Shown here piece after piece: positions 54,722 to 64,000 of a stretch of DNA of 64,000 nucleotides. How positions within the stretch are numbered: the stretch's first letter is position 1; each line of letters opens with the position of its first letter. The notes beneath the pieces are model-generated. The model was not told where the DNA came from. It saw nothing but the letters and a program-made list of their open reading frames with translations, and searched no databases. The stretch lies in the NCBI RefSeq assembly GCF_000150955.2, contig NC_011680.1:723926-787925 (forward strand). Reading direction: 5' to 3'. A program made the position numbers and the translations under genes. Source of the DNA: Phaeodactylum tricornutum CCAP 1055/1 (lineage: Eukaryota; Bacillariophyta; Bacillariophyceae; Surirellales; Neidiaceae).

Positions 54722-55543
54722 TCATGCATTGTTTTCCTTTTCACGAGCCTCGTGTCTTTGTTTCGGTACGCCCCCCACCACAACCGCGCGTCGACTGAGT
54801 GTTCCATGGACCGCTTCTTGGACGAGGAATCGTGCGCAATCCATTTTCGCGAGGTGATGATCGGGATGATCGCCATGCTTTTGGTGTTGCACAAACCACT
54901 TGCCGCTGGGAGGGCTGTGCTCGCCCAACAGAACAGTACGCACCACGAGCGAATCGAGATCCGCGTGTAGTTGTTCTGCTAGGCGCACCGCTTGTTCCGC
55001 CCCGCTCAGGTCCTGGTACTGCGTCCAGCAGACAGTCCGGAAAAATCCAGACAGACGCCCACCTTCCCGACTCCACTCCATGGGCGGCCAGTCTTCCGCA
55101 ATGCCAACCGAAGAGAGCAGCGCGAGGCGGCGCACATCCGTGGCCATCATGGCTTGTACGATGCGTTCAGTTCCTGCCTTGGCGATACAGTCTGGATGAA
55201 ATGGCTTGCGATTGCCGAGACAGGAGACGACAGCGTCGACTCCTTCTAAATGGATCGCCAGCGGATCCTTCGTACAGTCCAAACAAATCAGTTTGAGTCG
55301 CTGTCTATCTCTTTCGGTAAACGCGTGCCTTGTGCGACACCCGCAGTTCCACTTGCGATCGTCCAACGATGTAATATGGTTAGAAAAAACACGGATTTCG
55401 TTCACTTCATCGGAAGCACGTTCCAAAGCAGCCGCGACAACGTGCATTCCTACTTCCCCTAGATCTCCCGATGAAAAGAAAACACCCAGCGTTTTGGATC
55501 TGCCACGTACGTTGACCTCCACCGATTGGTCTCCGTGGCTCAT
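54722..55543 (-). CDS. Atypical SDR / NmrA-like NAD(P)-binding protein
   Basis: 273 aa, single exon. N-terminal dinucleotide fold with FFSSGDLGEVGMHVVAAALE in place of the usual GATG.xG. Later blocks are VDAVVSCLGNR, GTERIVQAMMATDVRRLALLSSVG and a C-terminal YVL-free segment with LDSLVVRTVLLGE. The layout resembles SDR_a5/BLVRB-type reductases. The substrate is unknown, and the glycine motif is altered, so cofactor binding should be checked. Minus strand, convergent with ISWI, 287 bp away. Confidence 0.7.
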   Translation of the reverse strand: MSHGDQSVEVNVRGRSKTLGVFFSSGDLGEVGMHVVAAALERASDEVNEIRVFSNHITSLDDRKWNCGCRTRHAFTERDRQRLKLICLDCTKDPLAIHLEGVDAVVSCLGNRKPFHPDCIAKAGTERIVQAMMATDVRRLALLSSVGIAEDWPPMEWSREGGRLSGFFRTVCWTQYQDLSGAEQAVRLAEQLHADLDSLVVRTVLLGEHSPPSGKWFVQHQKHGDHPDHHLAKMDCARFLVQEAVHGTLSRRAVVVGGVPKQRHEAREKENNA

Positions 55544-56294
55544 GCTTCTCTGTCGATGCGAGAAAAAGTTTTATACCTGGCGCGATCTCCTTTTTCGTCG
55601 ACTATCCATGCCGAAGAATGGGTTTCGGTTGGGCTCTGGGTGTTCAAAGGCCTAGTTGGTCACCGTTTCTGAGGTTTTTGTGAGAACAATCTGGTTGGCC
55701 TGGAAGGTTTCATGCGTCGACAGCGTTTCACAGAACTCACGAACGATACACACAGGCTTCGAACGAGAATGCGCGAAGTCCTTTTTTCGATCTCGCTCGC
55801 TCACCTTTCGTTCACGCAGCTATGTTTTGGATTTGGATTGTCAGAAATTGAGAATTCTGATTGGCTCCAAGTTCTAGACCAATCACCAAACAGACTGGTC
55901 CAGTTTCGATCCATCGACGAGACATACCATATAGGGGGGAAATGCGGATGGAACGTTCCGACGACGGAATCTTGCCAATCAACGTTTCAAAGACACCAAG
56001 TTCCCGCATATCGGCCGATCCCGCAAGGCTATTGCAAAATAAAAGATCGACGCTATTGGCAAAAAGGAGAAAGCAAGATTTAGTCGATAAGTCTTAAAGA
56101 TTCATCATTGTTCCTGTATGGGTTACGACTCGAGGTCCGTTTTCGCCACAGAGAATTGCGACCGCCCGTCTGTCAAAGATTGAAGTGCCGTTCCTTGCCC
56201 TAGGTAACGGTGACCTGGGAGGCCAGCTAGAAGGTAGAAAAAGGGTGGATAAAGTGTAGTTAGAGAGTTATCCGTCCAACTTCTACTACTACTA
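55544..56294. other. Intergenic 751 bp with a CCT5 fragment copy
   Basis: Between the CCT5 stop and the SDR start; it should hold the SDR promoter. No TNACWGTNA here. A 48-bp piece of CCT5 coding sequence is repeated at 55971-56018. Confidence 0.45.
55971..56018 (-). repeat. 48-bp duplicate of CCT5 3' coding sequence
   Basis: Matches 56376-56423, within CCT5, with one mismatch and the same orientation. It encodes the CCT5 peptide [14 protein letters not shown] and is not part of a longer coding copy. Confidence 0.85.
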
Positions 56295-58085
56295 CTACTG
56301 TGGTCCCATGGAAATCACGTCGTCAATCTTGAGAATCATCTTGACCACTTGAGTTGCCAACTGAATTTGTTGTTGCTTGCCAATCAACGTTTCAAAGACA
56401 CCCAGTTCCCGCATATCGGCCGAATGGTAGCCATCCGCTTCGTTCATCACGTCCATACCGAGCCCAATTACGGGATTCTTTTCCTTGACTTGCCTCGACT
56501 TGGCGGCCGCCACTTCTTCAATCGGCGAGAGGCCAGCGTTCTCCGCCAAGGCCAGCGGGATGTCGTCCAAAGCGTCGGCAAAGGCCCGAATCGCGTACTG
56601 GTCCACACCGGTTACAGTGTCGGCGAATCGGCTGACGGCCAAGGAACAGGCGATTTCGGCTGAGCCGCCGCCGTAGACGACCCGATTGTCCCGAATGAGA
56701 TTGCGCACCACACACATGGCATCGTGCAACGAGCGTTTGGCCTCTTCGACGATCATTTTGCTGCCGCCGCGGACTAAAACGGTGACCGCCGTGGTATTGA
56801 CGGGATTTTCAATGACCAGCATGCGTTCGTCGGAGGTACCAAAGGTAATTTCCTTCACGCGACCGGCGTGTCCGAGTTTTTCCGCCGATATTTCTTCAAA
56901 GCGCGGCACGATACGTCCACCCGTAGCCATGGCAATATGCTCAATTTCGACCCCGCCGACCCAACGCACGGCCGCCAGGTCGTTCTGTAGCAGTAGATGA
57001 TTTGCTTCGTCGTCAAAGCCCCATTGACAAATGACGAGGTTGGCGCCGCTGTCTTTCACTTTTTTGACCATGTCCCGAAAGTATTCTTGTTCCTGTTGGT
57101 AGAGCTGTTCGTAGGCTTCCTTGCTGTCAATCTCGAGCTTGTGTTTCGTCTTTGGTTTGGGTGGTTCGAACGGACAAGTCAAGATGCAGAGTTTGGCGTC
57201 TTCGATAATCTTGGGCATTTGCGGATGCGCGATTTCCTTATCAATAACGATACCGTTGACGAGTTCGGCGTCTTCCAGACTCCCTCCCGTCTTCCCTTCT
57301 ACACGTATATGCTCAAAGTTGACGTCCCGCCGTTCGAGATCGGCAACTTGCAGGACGGCGCGGACGGCAATGTCGGCCATTTTGTGCTTGTGTTGGTGCA
57401 GGATCTTGCTGCTGAGTGTGGTCATCGCGGTCGCAACGAGGGCGGCGTGGTTGTTGACGGCAATGTCCATGGGCTCGGCGATTTCGGCGAGCGTCTGCAT
57501 GGCCACATCGGCGGCCTTTTCCAGTCCTTCCGCCACGCGAATGGGATGAATGCCTTTTTTCAAAAGCACCTCGGCTTGTTCCAGGAGCGCTCCGGCCAGA
57601 ACGACGACTCCCGTCGTGCCGTCACCAATTTCGTCGTCTTGGGACTGCGAGAGCTCCACCATGAGCTTGGCAACCTGGTGATCAACGTGCAGTTGCTCTA
57701 GAATGGTGGCTCCATCGTTGGTAATGGTAACGTCGCCGTCGGGACTGACGAGCATCTTGTCCAGACCTTTGGGACCGAGCGAGGTGCGAAGCATGTTGGA
57801 GATGCTACGGGCAGCGAGAATGTTCGACTTGGTCGCTTCCGTGCCTTTCACACGGGCCTTGGCCTGTTGCTCTTTTAGAATAATGAACGGCCGGCCGTAT
57901 TCATCTAGTCGGAAACAGAAGAAGTGGAAGAACACAGCGGTGGTGAGTTGAGTATTTGCGCGAGTGTAGGGTTTGTGTTTGTTTGTGTGTGTGACACTGT
58001 CTCGATTCGTGTGCTTGTCGTTGTTGAATACTGCATTGCATCGCATCCCATCGCACACACGCAACGTACCGTAGACCATCGACAT
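56295..58085 (-). CDS. CCT5: Chaperonin CCT/TRiC subunit epsilon
   Basis: One of eight subunits of the cytosolic group II chaperonin that folds actin and tubulin. Exon 1 is only 58085-58070 (16 nt, MSMVY plus one base). Exon 2 is 57904-56295; total 541 aa, as in human CCT5. The join gives [19 protein letters not shown], matching the epsilon start FDEYGRPF. ATP-binding blocks are [51 protein letters not shown] and a C-terminal [20 protein letters not shown]. The open frame extends upstream into the intron and is not coding there. A CTA trinucleotide run covers the stop. TAACTGTTA lies about 110 bp upstream. Confidence 0.93.
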   Translation of the reverse strand: MSMVYGTLRVCDGMRCNAVFNNDKHTNRDSVTHTNKHKPYTRANTQLTTAVFFHFFCFRLDEYGRPFIILKEQQAKARVKGTEATKSNILAARSISNMLRTSLGPKGLDKMLVSPDGDVTITNDGATILEQLHVDHQVAKLMVELSQSQDDEIGDGTTGVVVLAGALLEQAEVLLKKGIHPIRVAEGLEKAADVAMQTLAEIAEPMDIAVNNHAALVATAMTTLSSKILHQHKHKMADIAVRAVLQVADLERRDVNFEHIRVEGKTGGSLEDAELVNGIVIDKEIAHPQMPKIIEDAKLCILTCPFEPPKPKTKHKLEIDSKEAYEQLYQQEQEYFRDMVKKVKDSGANLVICQWGFDDEANHLLLQNDLAAVRWVGGVEIEHIAMATGGRIVPRFEEISAEKLGHAGRVKEITFGTSDERMLVIENPVNTTAVTVLVRGGSKMIVEEAKRSLHDAMCVVRNLIRDNRVVYGGGSAEIACSLAVSRFADTVTGVDQYAIRAFADALDDIPLALAENAGLSPIEEVAAAKSRQVKEKNPVIGLGMDVMNEADGYHSADMRELGVFETLIGKQQQIQLATQVVKMILKIDDVISMGPQ

Positions 58086-58929
58086 GATGAGGCCGTGTGG
58101 TTGTGTTTCTTGAAGAGAGAGAGAGAGAGAAGCAGAAAATGGAGACAAAGGATCGAAACTGTACGAAATCTAGACAAAAGTGGAAGAAGAATCTAACTGT
58201 TAAGGAATAAACTGTTGCTGCATTGGATGGATCACGTTCGCCCATTGCCCCCGGTGCGCATCGTCGTCATGGTCGAACGGCTAGCGGAGGGGGGGTTTTC
58301 GTTCGGGTCCTTCCCTGTCGGTTCGTCGTCCCCGCAAACGGGATCCAGTCTCCTTGTCGTCTGGCGTCGATCGTCGTCGTGCACCGGTGACACGAGAGCG
58401 GTACCCGACGGTAAACTCGGACGGGACTGACTGTGACATAGCTGCATTACCTGTAAAGTAACAGTTCGCAACAGCGAACAAGACATCCGGCGATTGGCAT
58501 AAAACCATGTCACGAACTAGACTCCACTAGCTGACTGCGAAAGCACACCAAAGCACACTGCAGCATTGCCCGACCTGCGGGACCCACCATTGACGGTGAA
58601 CAATTCCTTGTTCGCGCTTGAGTTTACTGTCACTTACTGGGATATTTCCATCTATTCCCAGTAGCACACGGACTGGAACTTCGCAACACATAACGATAGC
58701 ACAATGCGTTCGATAAGCCTAACGTGTGTGTAAATGCGGTCTAAAAAAGAAATATACTTTAGTGGGATTTCTTCTTCTGCCAATCTACTCGTCAGTAGAT
58801 TTGGAGTATTCGTACAATGGTCTCGTTACGTTTGGTTCTGGTGTGTACGTCCTTCCCTTCGTTTATTCCTTCGAAAAGCAGGCCATTCCGTAGACTAGGA
58901 GAGACGAGGTTGGTGCCTGGTGTCGACGT
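58086..58929. promoter_or_regulatory. CCT5 upstream region
   Basis: 844 bp. Palindromes TAACTGTTA (58194), TGACTGTGA (58428) and TTACTGTCA (58624). A GA microsatellite lies near 58115-58130. No gene seen. Confidence 0.45.
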
Positions 58930-61386
58930 TTAGCTGGGCGCCGCCGACTTGTCCACGTCCACCTCTACGTCTTCTAGAATCATATCCTGCAGGGGTTGTC
59001 CGGGGGCCACCAACGGTAGACACGGCGTCCGCTCGATGCGCACGTGGAACAACACGGGCTCGTCCGGATCGTCAAACAGAAATTCTTTCATGCGCGCCTC
59101 TAGGTCTTCCTCGCAATCGCAGTACACCGACTTGATGCCGAACGCCTTGGCCAGCGTGGAATAGTCGGGGTTGGCCGAGTTACGCACGGCAATCAAGCGA
59201 TTGTCGTGGAACAAACGTTGCCAGTATTCCACCATCATTTGACCGTCGTTGTCCAAAATCATAATCTTCACCGGGATGCCCTGTTCGGCCAACGTCTTGA
59301 GTTCGGTAAACGTCATGTTGAAGGAACCGTCACCGTCGACAGCAATCACCATTTTATCGGCGTTCGCCAGTTTCGCACCGATCGAATAACCCAGCGCGAC
59401 ACCCATGGTTCCCAGCGACCCCGAACTCAGCATTTGTCGCGGTTGCGTCCAGGTGATCAGCTGTGCGGCAACCATCTGGTGAATGCCTACGCCGGTGGTG
59501 AAGATGGCGTCGTCCATGGCGTCGGCCGCCAACAACTGCCGATCCAGCTCGGCCACGACGGATTGCGCCGACGCGCGGGTGCGCGTCGTTTCCGTCGTGC
59601 TACCGTCTTCGTTCGTCACCGATACGGTCTCCGACGGAAAGGATGGGATTTTGACCGGGTATTCCTTTTGCAATTCCTTCATGCGCTTGATCCAGGCTGA
59701 CGTGTTGGGCTTGCTGTCCATGCCGGCCAGGAATTCAATCATGGTTTCGAGGAATTTCTTGCCCGTCGAATGCACAAAGAATGTTGGAGAAATCTGCTTG
59801 GCGTTTTCCGTCAGACGAATATCCACGTGAATGACCCCACCGCGGCCTTCTTCTTCCGCCACACGAGCTTCCGGGACGAAGTCACTCATGCGGCCAGTAA
59901 TCCGATCGTCGAAGCGGGAGCCCACACAAATGATCAAATCAGCTTCTTGGACCATAAAGTTGGGTGTCGGGTGTCCGTGCATGCCGACCATGTTGAGCGC
60001 GAGTTCGGAGCGCTCGTCGAAACATCCGAGTCCGTGCAGCGTCGTGGCGACGGGTATTTGCAAGCGATCGGCAAAGATCTTCAACTCGGCACTAGCGTCG
60101 TTGCAGCCTTGTCCGGCGATGATCACGGGTTTCTTGGCCTTCATGATGAGATCCGTAATTTTCTTGGTCATTTCTCCACCAACCTGGAGGGGGCCTTGTT
60201 CGTTGGGCAGGTGTTCACCGGCGACGACTTTGCCGGTCCGTATGACACGGTCGCTGGGATGGTGATCGGCGTGGTAGGAGTCCACGGTGTTGGCGTGTGT
60301 GACGGGTTTGAGTTTGTACGTGGGGGTGTTTTGCGGCGCGGCTTCGTCCTTGTATATTTCAAAGGGCAAACCCTTGCCACCGGTTCCCAAGTGGAGGGCT
60401 TGGAAAACTTCTCCGTCCGGGCGGTACATTTTTTGCAAGCGCGCAAAGGATGTTTCGTCTCCGGGATTCTCGGCGTCGATAAATGAGTTGATGAGATCTC
60501 CGGTGAGAATCTGGTTGAGCAAATCCTTGGGCAGATCGACAAAGACGGGTCCGGGTCTGCCGTTGCGGGCTATGTAAAAGGCGTAGTCCATGACGAGAGG
60601 AATTTCAGCGGCACTCTTGATTTGGTAGCTCCACTTGGTGCAGGGTCGGGTGAGATCCACGGCTGGTGAGCTCTGAAAGGCGTCTTCCGGAGCCACGGTC
60701 GCGGCTTGTCCACAGAGGACGACCAGGGGGACACCGTCGCAGATGGCGTCCTGCAACGGTGTGATCAAGTTGGTGACGCCGGGTCCCGAAGTCGCCACGG
60801 CGACTCCTACGGGTTTATGGGGCCCGTTGATGGGCATGGATTTTGCGTATCCTTCGGCAATGTGTCCCGAGGACGCTTCGTTGGAGTTGGTGATCCATCG
60901 TATCGGTGTCACGCCGCTGGTTTCGTGTCGCGGGTGCCCTTCGTGAAACTGATCCAGCAAGGGCAGGACGGCGCCGCCCGAAAATCCGTTGACCACCGTG
61001 ACGCCGTGTTCCACGAGTTTGCTGTAAATGAGCGAGGCTCCCGACTGTGCTTCGTACTGGCCCATGTAGGCGGCAGCTCCCGCACGAGCTTCGATCGCGG
61101 CGAGCTTGGCGAGTTCGGCGTCAGCTTGGGGGTCCCAGTGTTGACTACTGCTCGTAGTAGCGGTGCCGGTTTCGGTCAACGGTGAGACGCCCGCCGCCAA
61201 AGCGGATTGGTCGAACGGGTTGACGGTGACACCATTCTTGAGGTCCGCAGTCACGTCGGTCTTGCGAAGTTCCGTAGAAAACAACGCGGGACGGGGACTC
61301 TTGGGCGAGACGAACGCGTGCGGTACAAAGGCGGTGGACGCCGTAGCGCTGACGGCGAAGATCAAGGCGGCGGTGGAGAACTTCAT
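58930..61386 (-). CDS. ALS: Acetohydroxyacid (acetolactate) synthase catalytic subunit, plastid
   Basis: First enzyme of valine, leucine and isoleucine synthesis; joins pyruvate with pyruvate or 2-ketobutyrate using thiamine diphosphate and FAD. 818 aa, single exon. The start MKFSTAALIFAVSATASTA|FVP is a textbook diatom plastid presequence. Core blocks are VNGFSGGAVLPLLDQF, EASSGHIAEGYAK (catalytic Glu), ATSGPGVTNLITPLQDAICD, RPCTKWSYQIK, GRPGPVFVDLPKDLL and IAVDGDGSFNMTFTEL, with LDNDGQMM completing the ThDP motif. About 80 residues are inserted after the first domain, and the Gly-Gln loop before DAFQ is one residue shorter than in plants and yeast. Confidence 0.93.
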   Translation of the reverse strand: MKFSTAALIFAVSATASTAFVPHAFVSPKSPRPALFSTELRKTDVTADLKNGVTVNPFDQSALAAGVSPLTETGTATTSSSQHWDPQADAELAKLAAIEARAGAAAYMGQYEAQSGASLIYSKLVEHGVTVVNGFSGGAVLPLLDQFHEGHPRHETSGVTPIRWITNSNEASSGHIAEGYAKSMPINGPHKPVGVAVATSGPGVTNLITPLQDAICDGVPLVVLCGQAATVAPEDAFQSSPAVDLTRPCTKWSYQIKSAAEIPLVMDYAFYIARNGRPGPVFVDLPKDLLNQILTGDLINSFIDAENPGDETSFARLQKMYRPDGEVFQALHLGTGGKGLPFEIYKDEAAPQNTPTYKLKPVTHANTVDSYHADHHPSDRVIRTGKVVAGEHLPNEQGPLQVGGEMTKKITDLIMKAKKPVIIAGQGCNDASAELKIFADRLQIPVATTLHGLGCFDERSELALNMVGMHGHPTPNFMVQEADLIICVGSRFDDRITGRMSDFVPEARVAEEEGRGGVIHVDIRLTENAKQISPTFFVHSTGKKFLETMIEFLAGMDSKPNTSAWIKRMKELQKEYPVKIPSFPSETVSVTNEDGSTTETTRTRASAQSVVAELDRQLLAADAMDDAIFTTGVGIHQMVAAQLITWTQPRQMLSSGSLGTMGVALGYSIGAKLANADKMVIAVDGDGSFNMTFTELKTLAEQGIPVKIMILDNDGQMMVEYWQRLFHDNRLIAVRNSANPDYSTLAKAFGIKSVYCDCEEDLEARMKEFLFDDPDEPVLFHVRIERTPCLPLVAPGQPLQDMILEDVEVDVDKSAAPS

Positions 61387-62582
61387 CGTGAGTTACAATT
61401 CGTTACTGTTGGTAGATTATTGTTGGTCGCTTCGTTCGTTGCTTCGTTGGTTGGTTGGTTGATTGATTAGATCTACTAATGAATGAATTAGTCAATCAAA
61501 CAATCAGTCAATCAATCCAGGTGGGAGAAACGTTGTATGAAAGTCCCAAATGGAAAACGGTATAAAAGCGAATGGGAACGAAGACTGCGTCACGAACAGT
61601 ACAGCACAAAGCCAAACGCGGTTCGACGAGTCGCTACGGTGGTGCTTGGTTGTGCCTTGAGATTGTTTGGTTACAATACGAGGTTATTGGTTGGTTTGCC
61701 TTGGTGGTACCGGGGGGGGGGGGGGGGGGGAGAGTAACAAGTATCCGACGCCGCAAAGGGACTGTGAGAGGTGGGTGACCTGTACACATTCGCGCACACA
61801 CACCGAACTACCTACCACGGGTACTACCTACTTAGTGGTTGTGTCGTTACAGAAAAAAACCCTCCTGGAAGTCTACTGGTACGCCCGTACGCCGGTACAC
61901 TACTACACTCCGTACGAAAACGGTTGCTCCAAGGTCAGCGGCCGTCGAACGCTCCGAGTCGCGAGATTCGTCGTGATGCGAACCAGTACTACCGCGTCTG
62001 TCTGTTCGTTGTCCGTAAATCCATGGATTGGCTCACAGTCAGACCACATACCTCGTGAGTGGCCAGTACGGTTTCTACGCAATCCCCAAAGGTCGGTTCG
62101 GTGTCAATCCCACACAATTTCCGAGAATAGGACGTCACGACGATTCTTCCGTGCCACGTCAGTCAGTTTCCACCAACCGTCGGTAGGTGCTGCGCTTACC
62201 GCGGTACCTGCCGACCGACCACCAACCGTGAGTGACTGACTTTTGACTCGTGAGTCCGACTCACCGGTATCGATGCGATCGGTATTTGGCAAGCTACCGC
62301 CAACCCAGACAAGTCCCGTCCAGTTTACCCCTGCCCTGCCCTGCCCTACCCTCGCAACCAACCCACCGGAGGCGTCACGCTAACTAACATGATTCCCTAC
62401 ATCAGGTGTTACAAATAGTTAGTTCTCTTTTCTAACAGCAAGTCAACTGTCCATGGTCCAACCGAGGTCGACCGAATTCCAGCAATCGTTTTTCCATTGT
62501 GTTGGTGTAATGTATGCAACTGTACTTACAGTTCACATTTGGTAACAGTAACTAAAGTACATCCCACTCGGTTTACTCCACC
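61387..62582. promoter_or_regulatory. Divergent spacer, ALS and aminopeptidase, 1.2 kb
   Basis: Contains a 19-base G run (61712-61730), short CCCTG repeats near 62335, and palindromes TCACAGTCA (62033) and TAACAGTAA (62543-62551, 32 bp before the aminopeptidase ATG). No further gene was recognised. Confidence 0.45.
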
Positions 62583-64000
62583 ATGTTGCGAGACGCCTCC
62601 AGTCTCGCGAATCCGCAGGAAACCCGCGTCACGCATTTGGATTGGAAGGTGACGGTGGATTTCACCGCCAGCGCCTTGATTGGGAGAGCGACCTACACAC
62701 TTGATCGGGTCGACCCGGACGCCACCACGCTTTGTCTCGATACTTCCAGGCTCGAGATCCTCACTGTTGTAGATCAGAATGACGACAGTCTCTCCTTTGC
62801 CTTGGAAAGTCCCGGTGGGGATTCCGTCGCACACTCGCATTTGGGCCAACGGCTCGTCATTCGGATCGCCCCTGCCACCACCAGCGTCGCCATTGACTAC
62901 CGCACCACACCGGCATCCTCCGCTTGTCAGTGGCTGCCTCCCGCACAAACATCCGGTGGCGTCTTTCCCTACCTATACACCCAAGCGCAAGCCATACACG
63001 CACGATCATTGATTCCCTGCCAAGACATGCCCGGCGTCAAATTCACCTACGGGGCCACCGTCACTGTTCCGGCCTGGGCGACCCCCGTCATGTCCGCTAT
63101 TCTCAAAACAACCTCCCGCGCTCATCCAGACGACAGCCAACACGGCAGTAGCAAAATTTATACTTTTGAACAAACAGTCCCCATCAGTGCCTACTTGCTG
63201 GCCCTCGCGGTGGGGCAGTTGGAAAAACGAGACCTTTCCCCCCGCTGCGCCGTTTGGTCGGAGCCCTCCGTCGTCGAAGCCGCCGCTTACGAATTCGCCC
63301 AAACCGAAGAGTTCCTCACCATGGCGGAAGACCTGGCGGGAACTCCCTACGTGTGGGGCCGCTACGACCTGCTCTGTCTCTGTGCGAGCTCGCCCTACGG
63401 TGGCATGGAGAATCCGTGCATTACCTTTGTGACCCCCACCTTATTAGCGGGCGATCGCAGTTTGGCCGACGTGGTCGCGCACGAAATTGCCCACTCCTGG
63501 ACGGGAAACCTCGTCACCAACGCGACGTGGGACCATTTCTGGTTGAACGAAGGCTGGACCACGTGGTTCCAACGGAAAATCATGTCGCGCATTCACCACG
63601 ACGACCACGAACAATTGCTGGATTTGGACGCCATTGGGGGGTACCAGGCCCTGCAGGATGCCTGTAGTCGCGAAATGCCCCTGGCCTACCAAAAACTCGT
63701 ACTGGATATTGGTGACGGTGACCCGGACGAAGCCTACTCGTCCATTGCCTACGAAAAGGGATTCCATCTCTTGCGTGCCCTCGAACGCCGCGTCGGAACA
63801 TCGGCCTTTGAAGCCTTCTTTCAATCCTACGTGCAAAAGTACGCCTACCAGACCTTGACTTCCGACGACTTTCGTGATTTCTTCACCACGTCTTTTGAAG
63901 ACAACGAGGCGATTCGAGATTTCGATTGGGAGACGTGGTTTTACGAACCGGGCATGCCGCCGGAAGATCCACCATTCGACCGCACCTTGGCCGAGCACTC
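62583..64000 (+). CDS. LTA4H: Leukotriene A4 hydrolase-type M1 aminopeptidase (3' part outside window)
   Basis: Zinc metallopeptidase of family M1, reading MLRDASSLANPQETRVTHLD onward and still open at the window end (about 472 codons). Seen in order: an N-terminal beta domain with IPCQDMPGVKFTYGA, the exopeptidase motif YGGMENPC, zinc-binding HEIAHSWTGN with the third ligand in LNEGWTTWF, and YEKGFHLLRALE. The order, PCQD block and close spacing match LTA4H rather than general M1 enzymes. In animals it also opens an epoxide to make leukotriene B4. Algal homologues are probably aminopeptidases. No signal peptide. Confidence 0.9.
   Translation, partial: MLRDASSLANPQETRVTHLDWKVTVDFTASALIGRATYTLDRVDPDATTLCLDTSRLEILTVVDQNDDSLSFALESPGGDSVAHSHLGQRLVIRIAPATTSVAIDYRTTPASSACQWLPPAQTSGGVFPYLYTQAQAIHARSLIPCQDMPGVKFTYGATVTVPAWATPVMSAILKTTSRAHPDDSQHGSSKIYTFEQTVPISAYLLALAVGQLEKRDLSPRCAVWSEPSVVEAAAYEFAQTEEFLTMAEDLAGTPYVWGRYDLLCLCASSPYGGMENPCITFVTPTLLAGDRSLADVVAHEIAHSWTGNLVTNATWDHFWLNEGWTTWFQRKIMSRIHHDDHEQLLDLDAIGGYQALQDACSREMPLAYQKLVLDIGDGDPDEAYSSIAYEKGFHLLRALERRVGTSAFEAFFQSYVQKYAYQTLTSDDFRDFFTTSFEDNEAIRDFDWETWFYEPGMPPEDPPFDRTLAEH

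Noticed and set aside
56997-57701. Long open frame opposite CCT5
   Set aside because: Antisense shadow of a conserved coding exon; no family resemblance of its own.
59770-60486. Long open frame opposite acetolactate synthase
   Set aside because: Antisense shadow of conserved coding sequence in a GC-rich gene.
61712-61730. 19-base G run as a possible regulatory element
   Set aside because: Homopolymers of this kind may be slippage or sequencing artefacts; nothing links it to a function.

Overview
The window is nuclear DNA of a stramenopile alga, most likely a pennate diatom close to Phaeodactylum tricornutum. Genes are compact and lie on both strands. Introns are mostly 70-180 nt and begin GTAAGT, GTACGT or GTATGT. 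Several products carry the diatom bipartite plastid presequence, a signal peptide followed by A|F at the cleavage site (acetohydroxyacid synthase, the RecN-like ATPase, the LETM1-like protein). Exon joins were worked out by reading both strands and matching phase and family homology; no transcript evidence was available.

Layout. 1-6.9 kb: ERCC6L/PICH-like SNF2 translocase (partial), PCF11 cleavage factor and a heat-shock factor, all on the minus strand. 7.2-13.1 kb: a beta-rich protein of unknown function and a PH-domain protein, plus strand. 13.2-16.5 kb: COG1 Golgi tether with an embedded EF-hand. 16.9-20.9 kb: mobile-element island with an intact IS630/Tc1-type DDE transposase, tandem palindromes, and a 2.07-kb element with perfect 108-bp inverted ends that encloses an eroded copy of 2-oxoglutarate dehydrogenase E1. 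21.3-31.2 kb: plastid RecN-like ATPase, membrane-anchored methyltransferase, Mpv17/PMP22 protein, nucleoside diphosphate kinase, and a four-exon leucine-rich-repeat protein. 32.9-39.2 kb: UDP-GlcNAc pyrophosphorylase, LYR protein, NAA15 (NatA auxiliary subunit) and adenylate kinase 6. 40.1-47.1 kb: an ANTH-domain protein with a secretory presequence, plastid LETM1-like protein, a 226-bp MITE-like foldback, and a polytopic membrane protein. 48.8-64 kb: phosphopantetheinyl transferase, ISWI remodeller, NAD(P)-binding reductase, CCT5 chaperonin, acetohydroxyacid synthase, and a partial leukotriene-A4-hydrolase-type aminopeptidase.

The host genes are mostly housekeeping functions with no operon-like logic. 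They cover chromatin and RNA 3'-end processing, Golgi trafficking, plastid metabolism and protein folding. What recurs is a palindromic 9-mer, TNACWGTNA, found about 35 times (about 8 expected by chance), mainly just upstream of start codons and in intergenic gaps.

The most interesting items are the gene-carrying inverted-repeat element, the TNACWGTNA motif, the ANTH protein apparently addressed to the complex plastid, the calcium-binding motif inside COG1, and the related introns of the leucine-rich-repeat gene.
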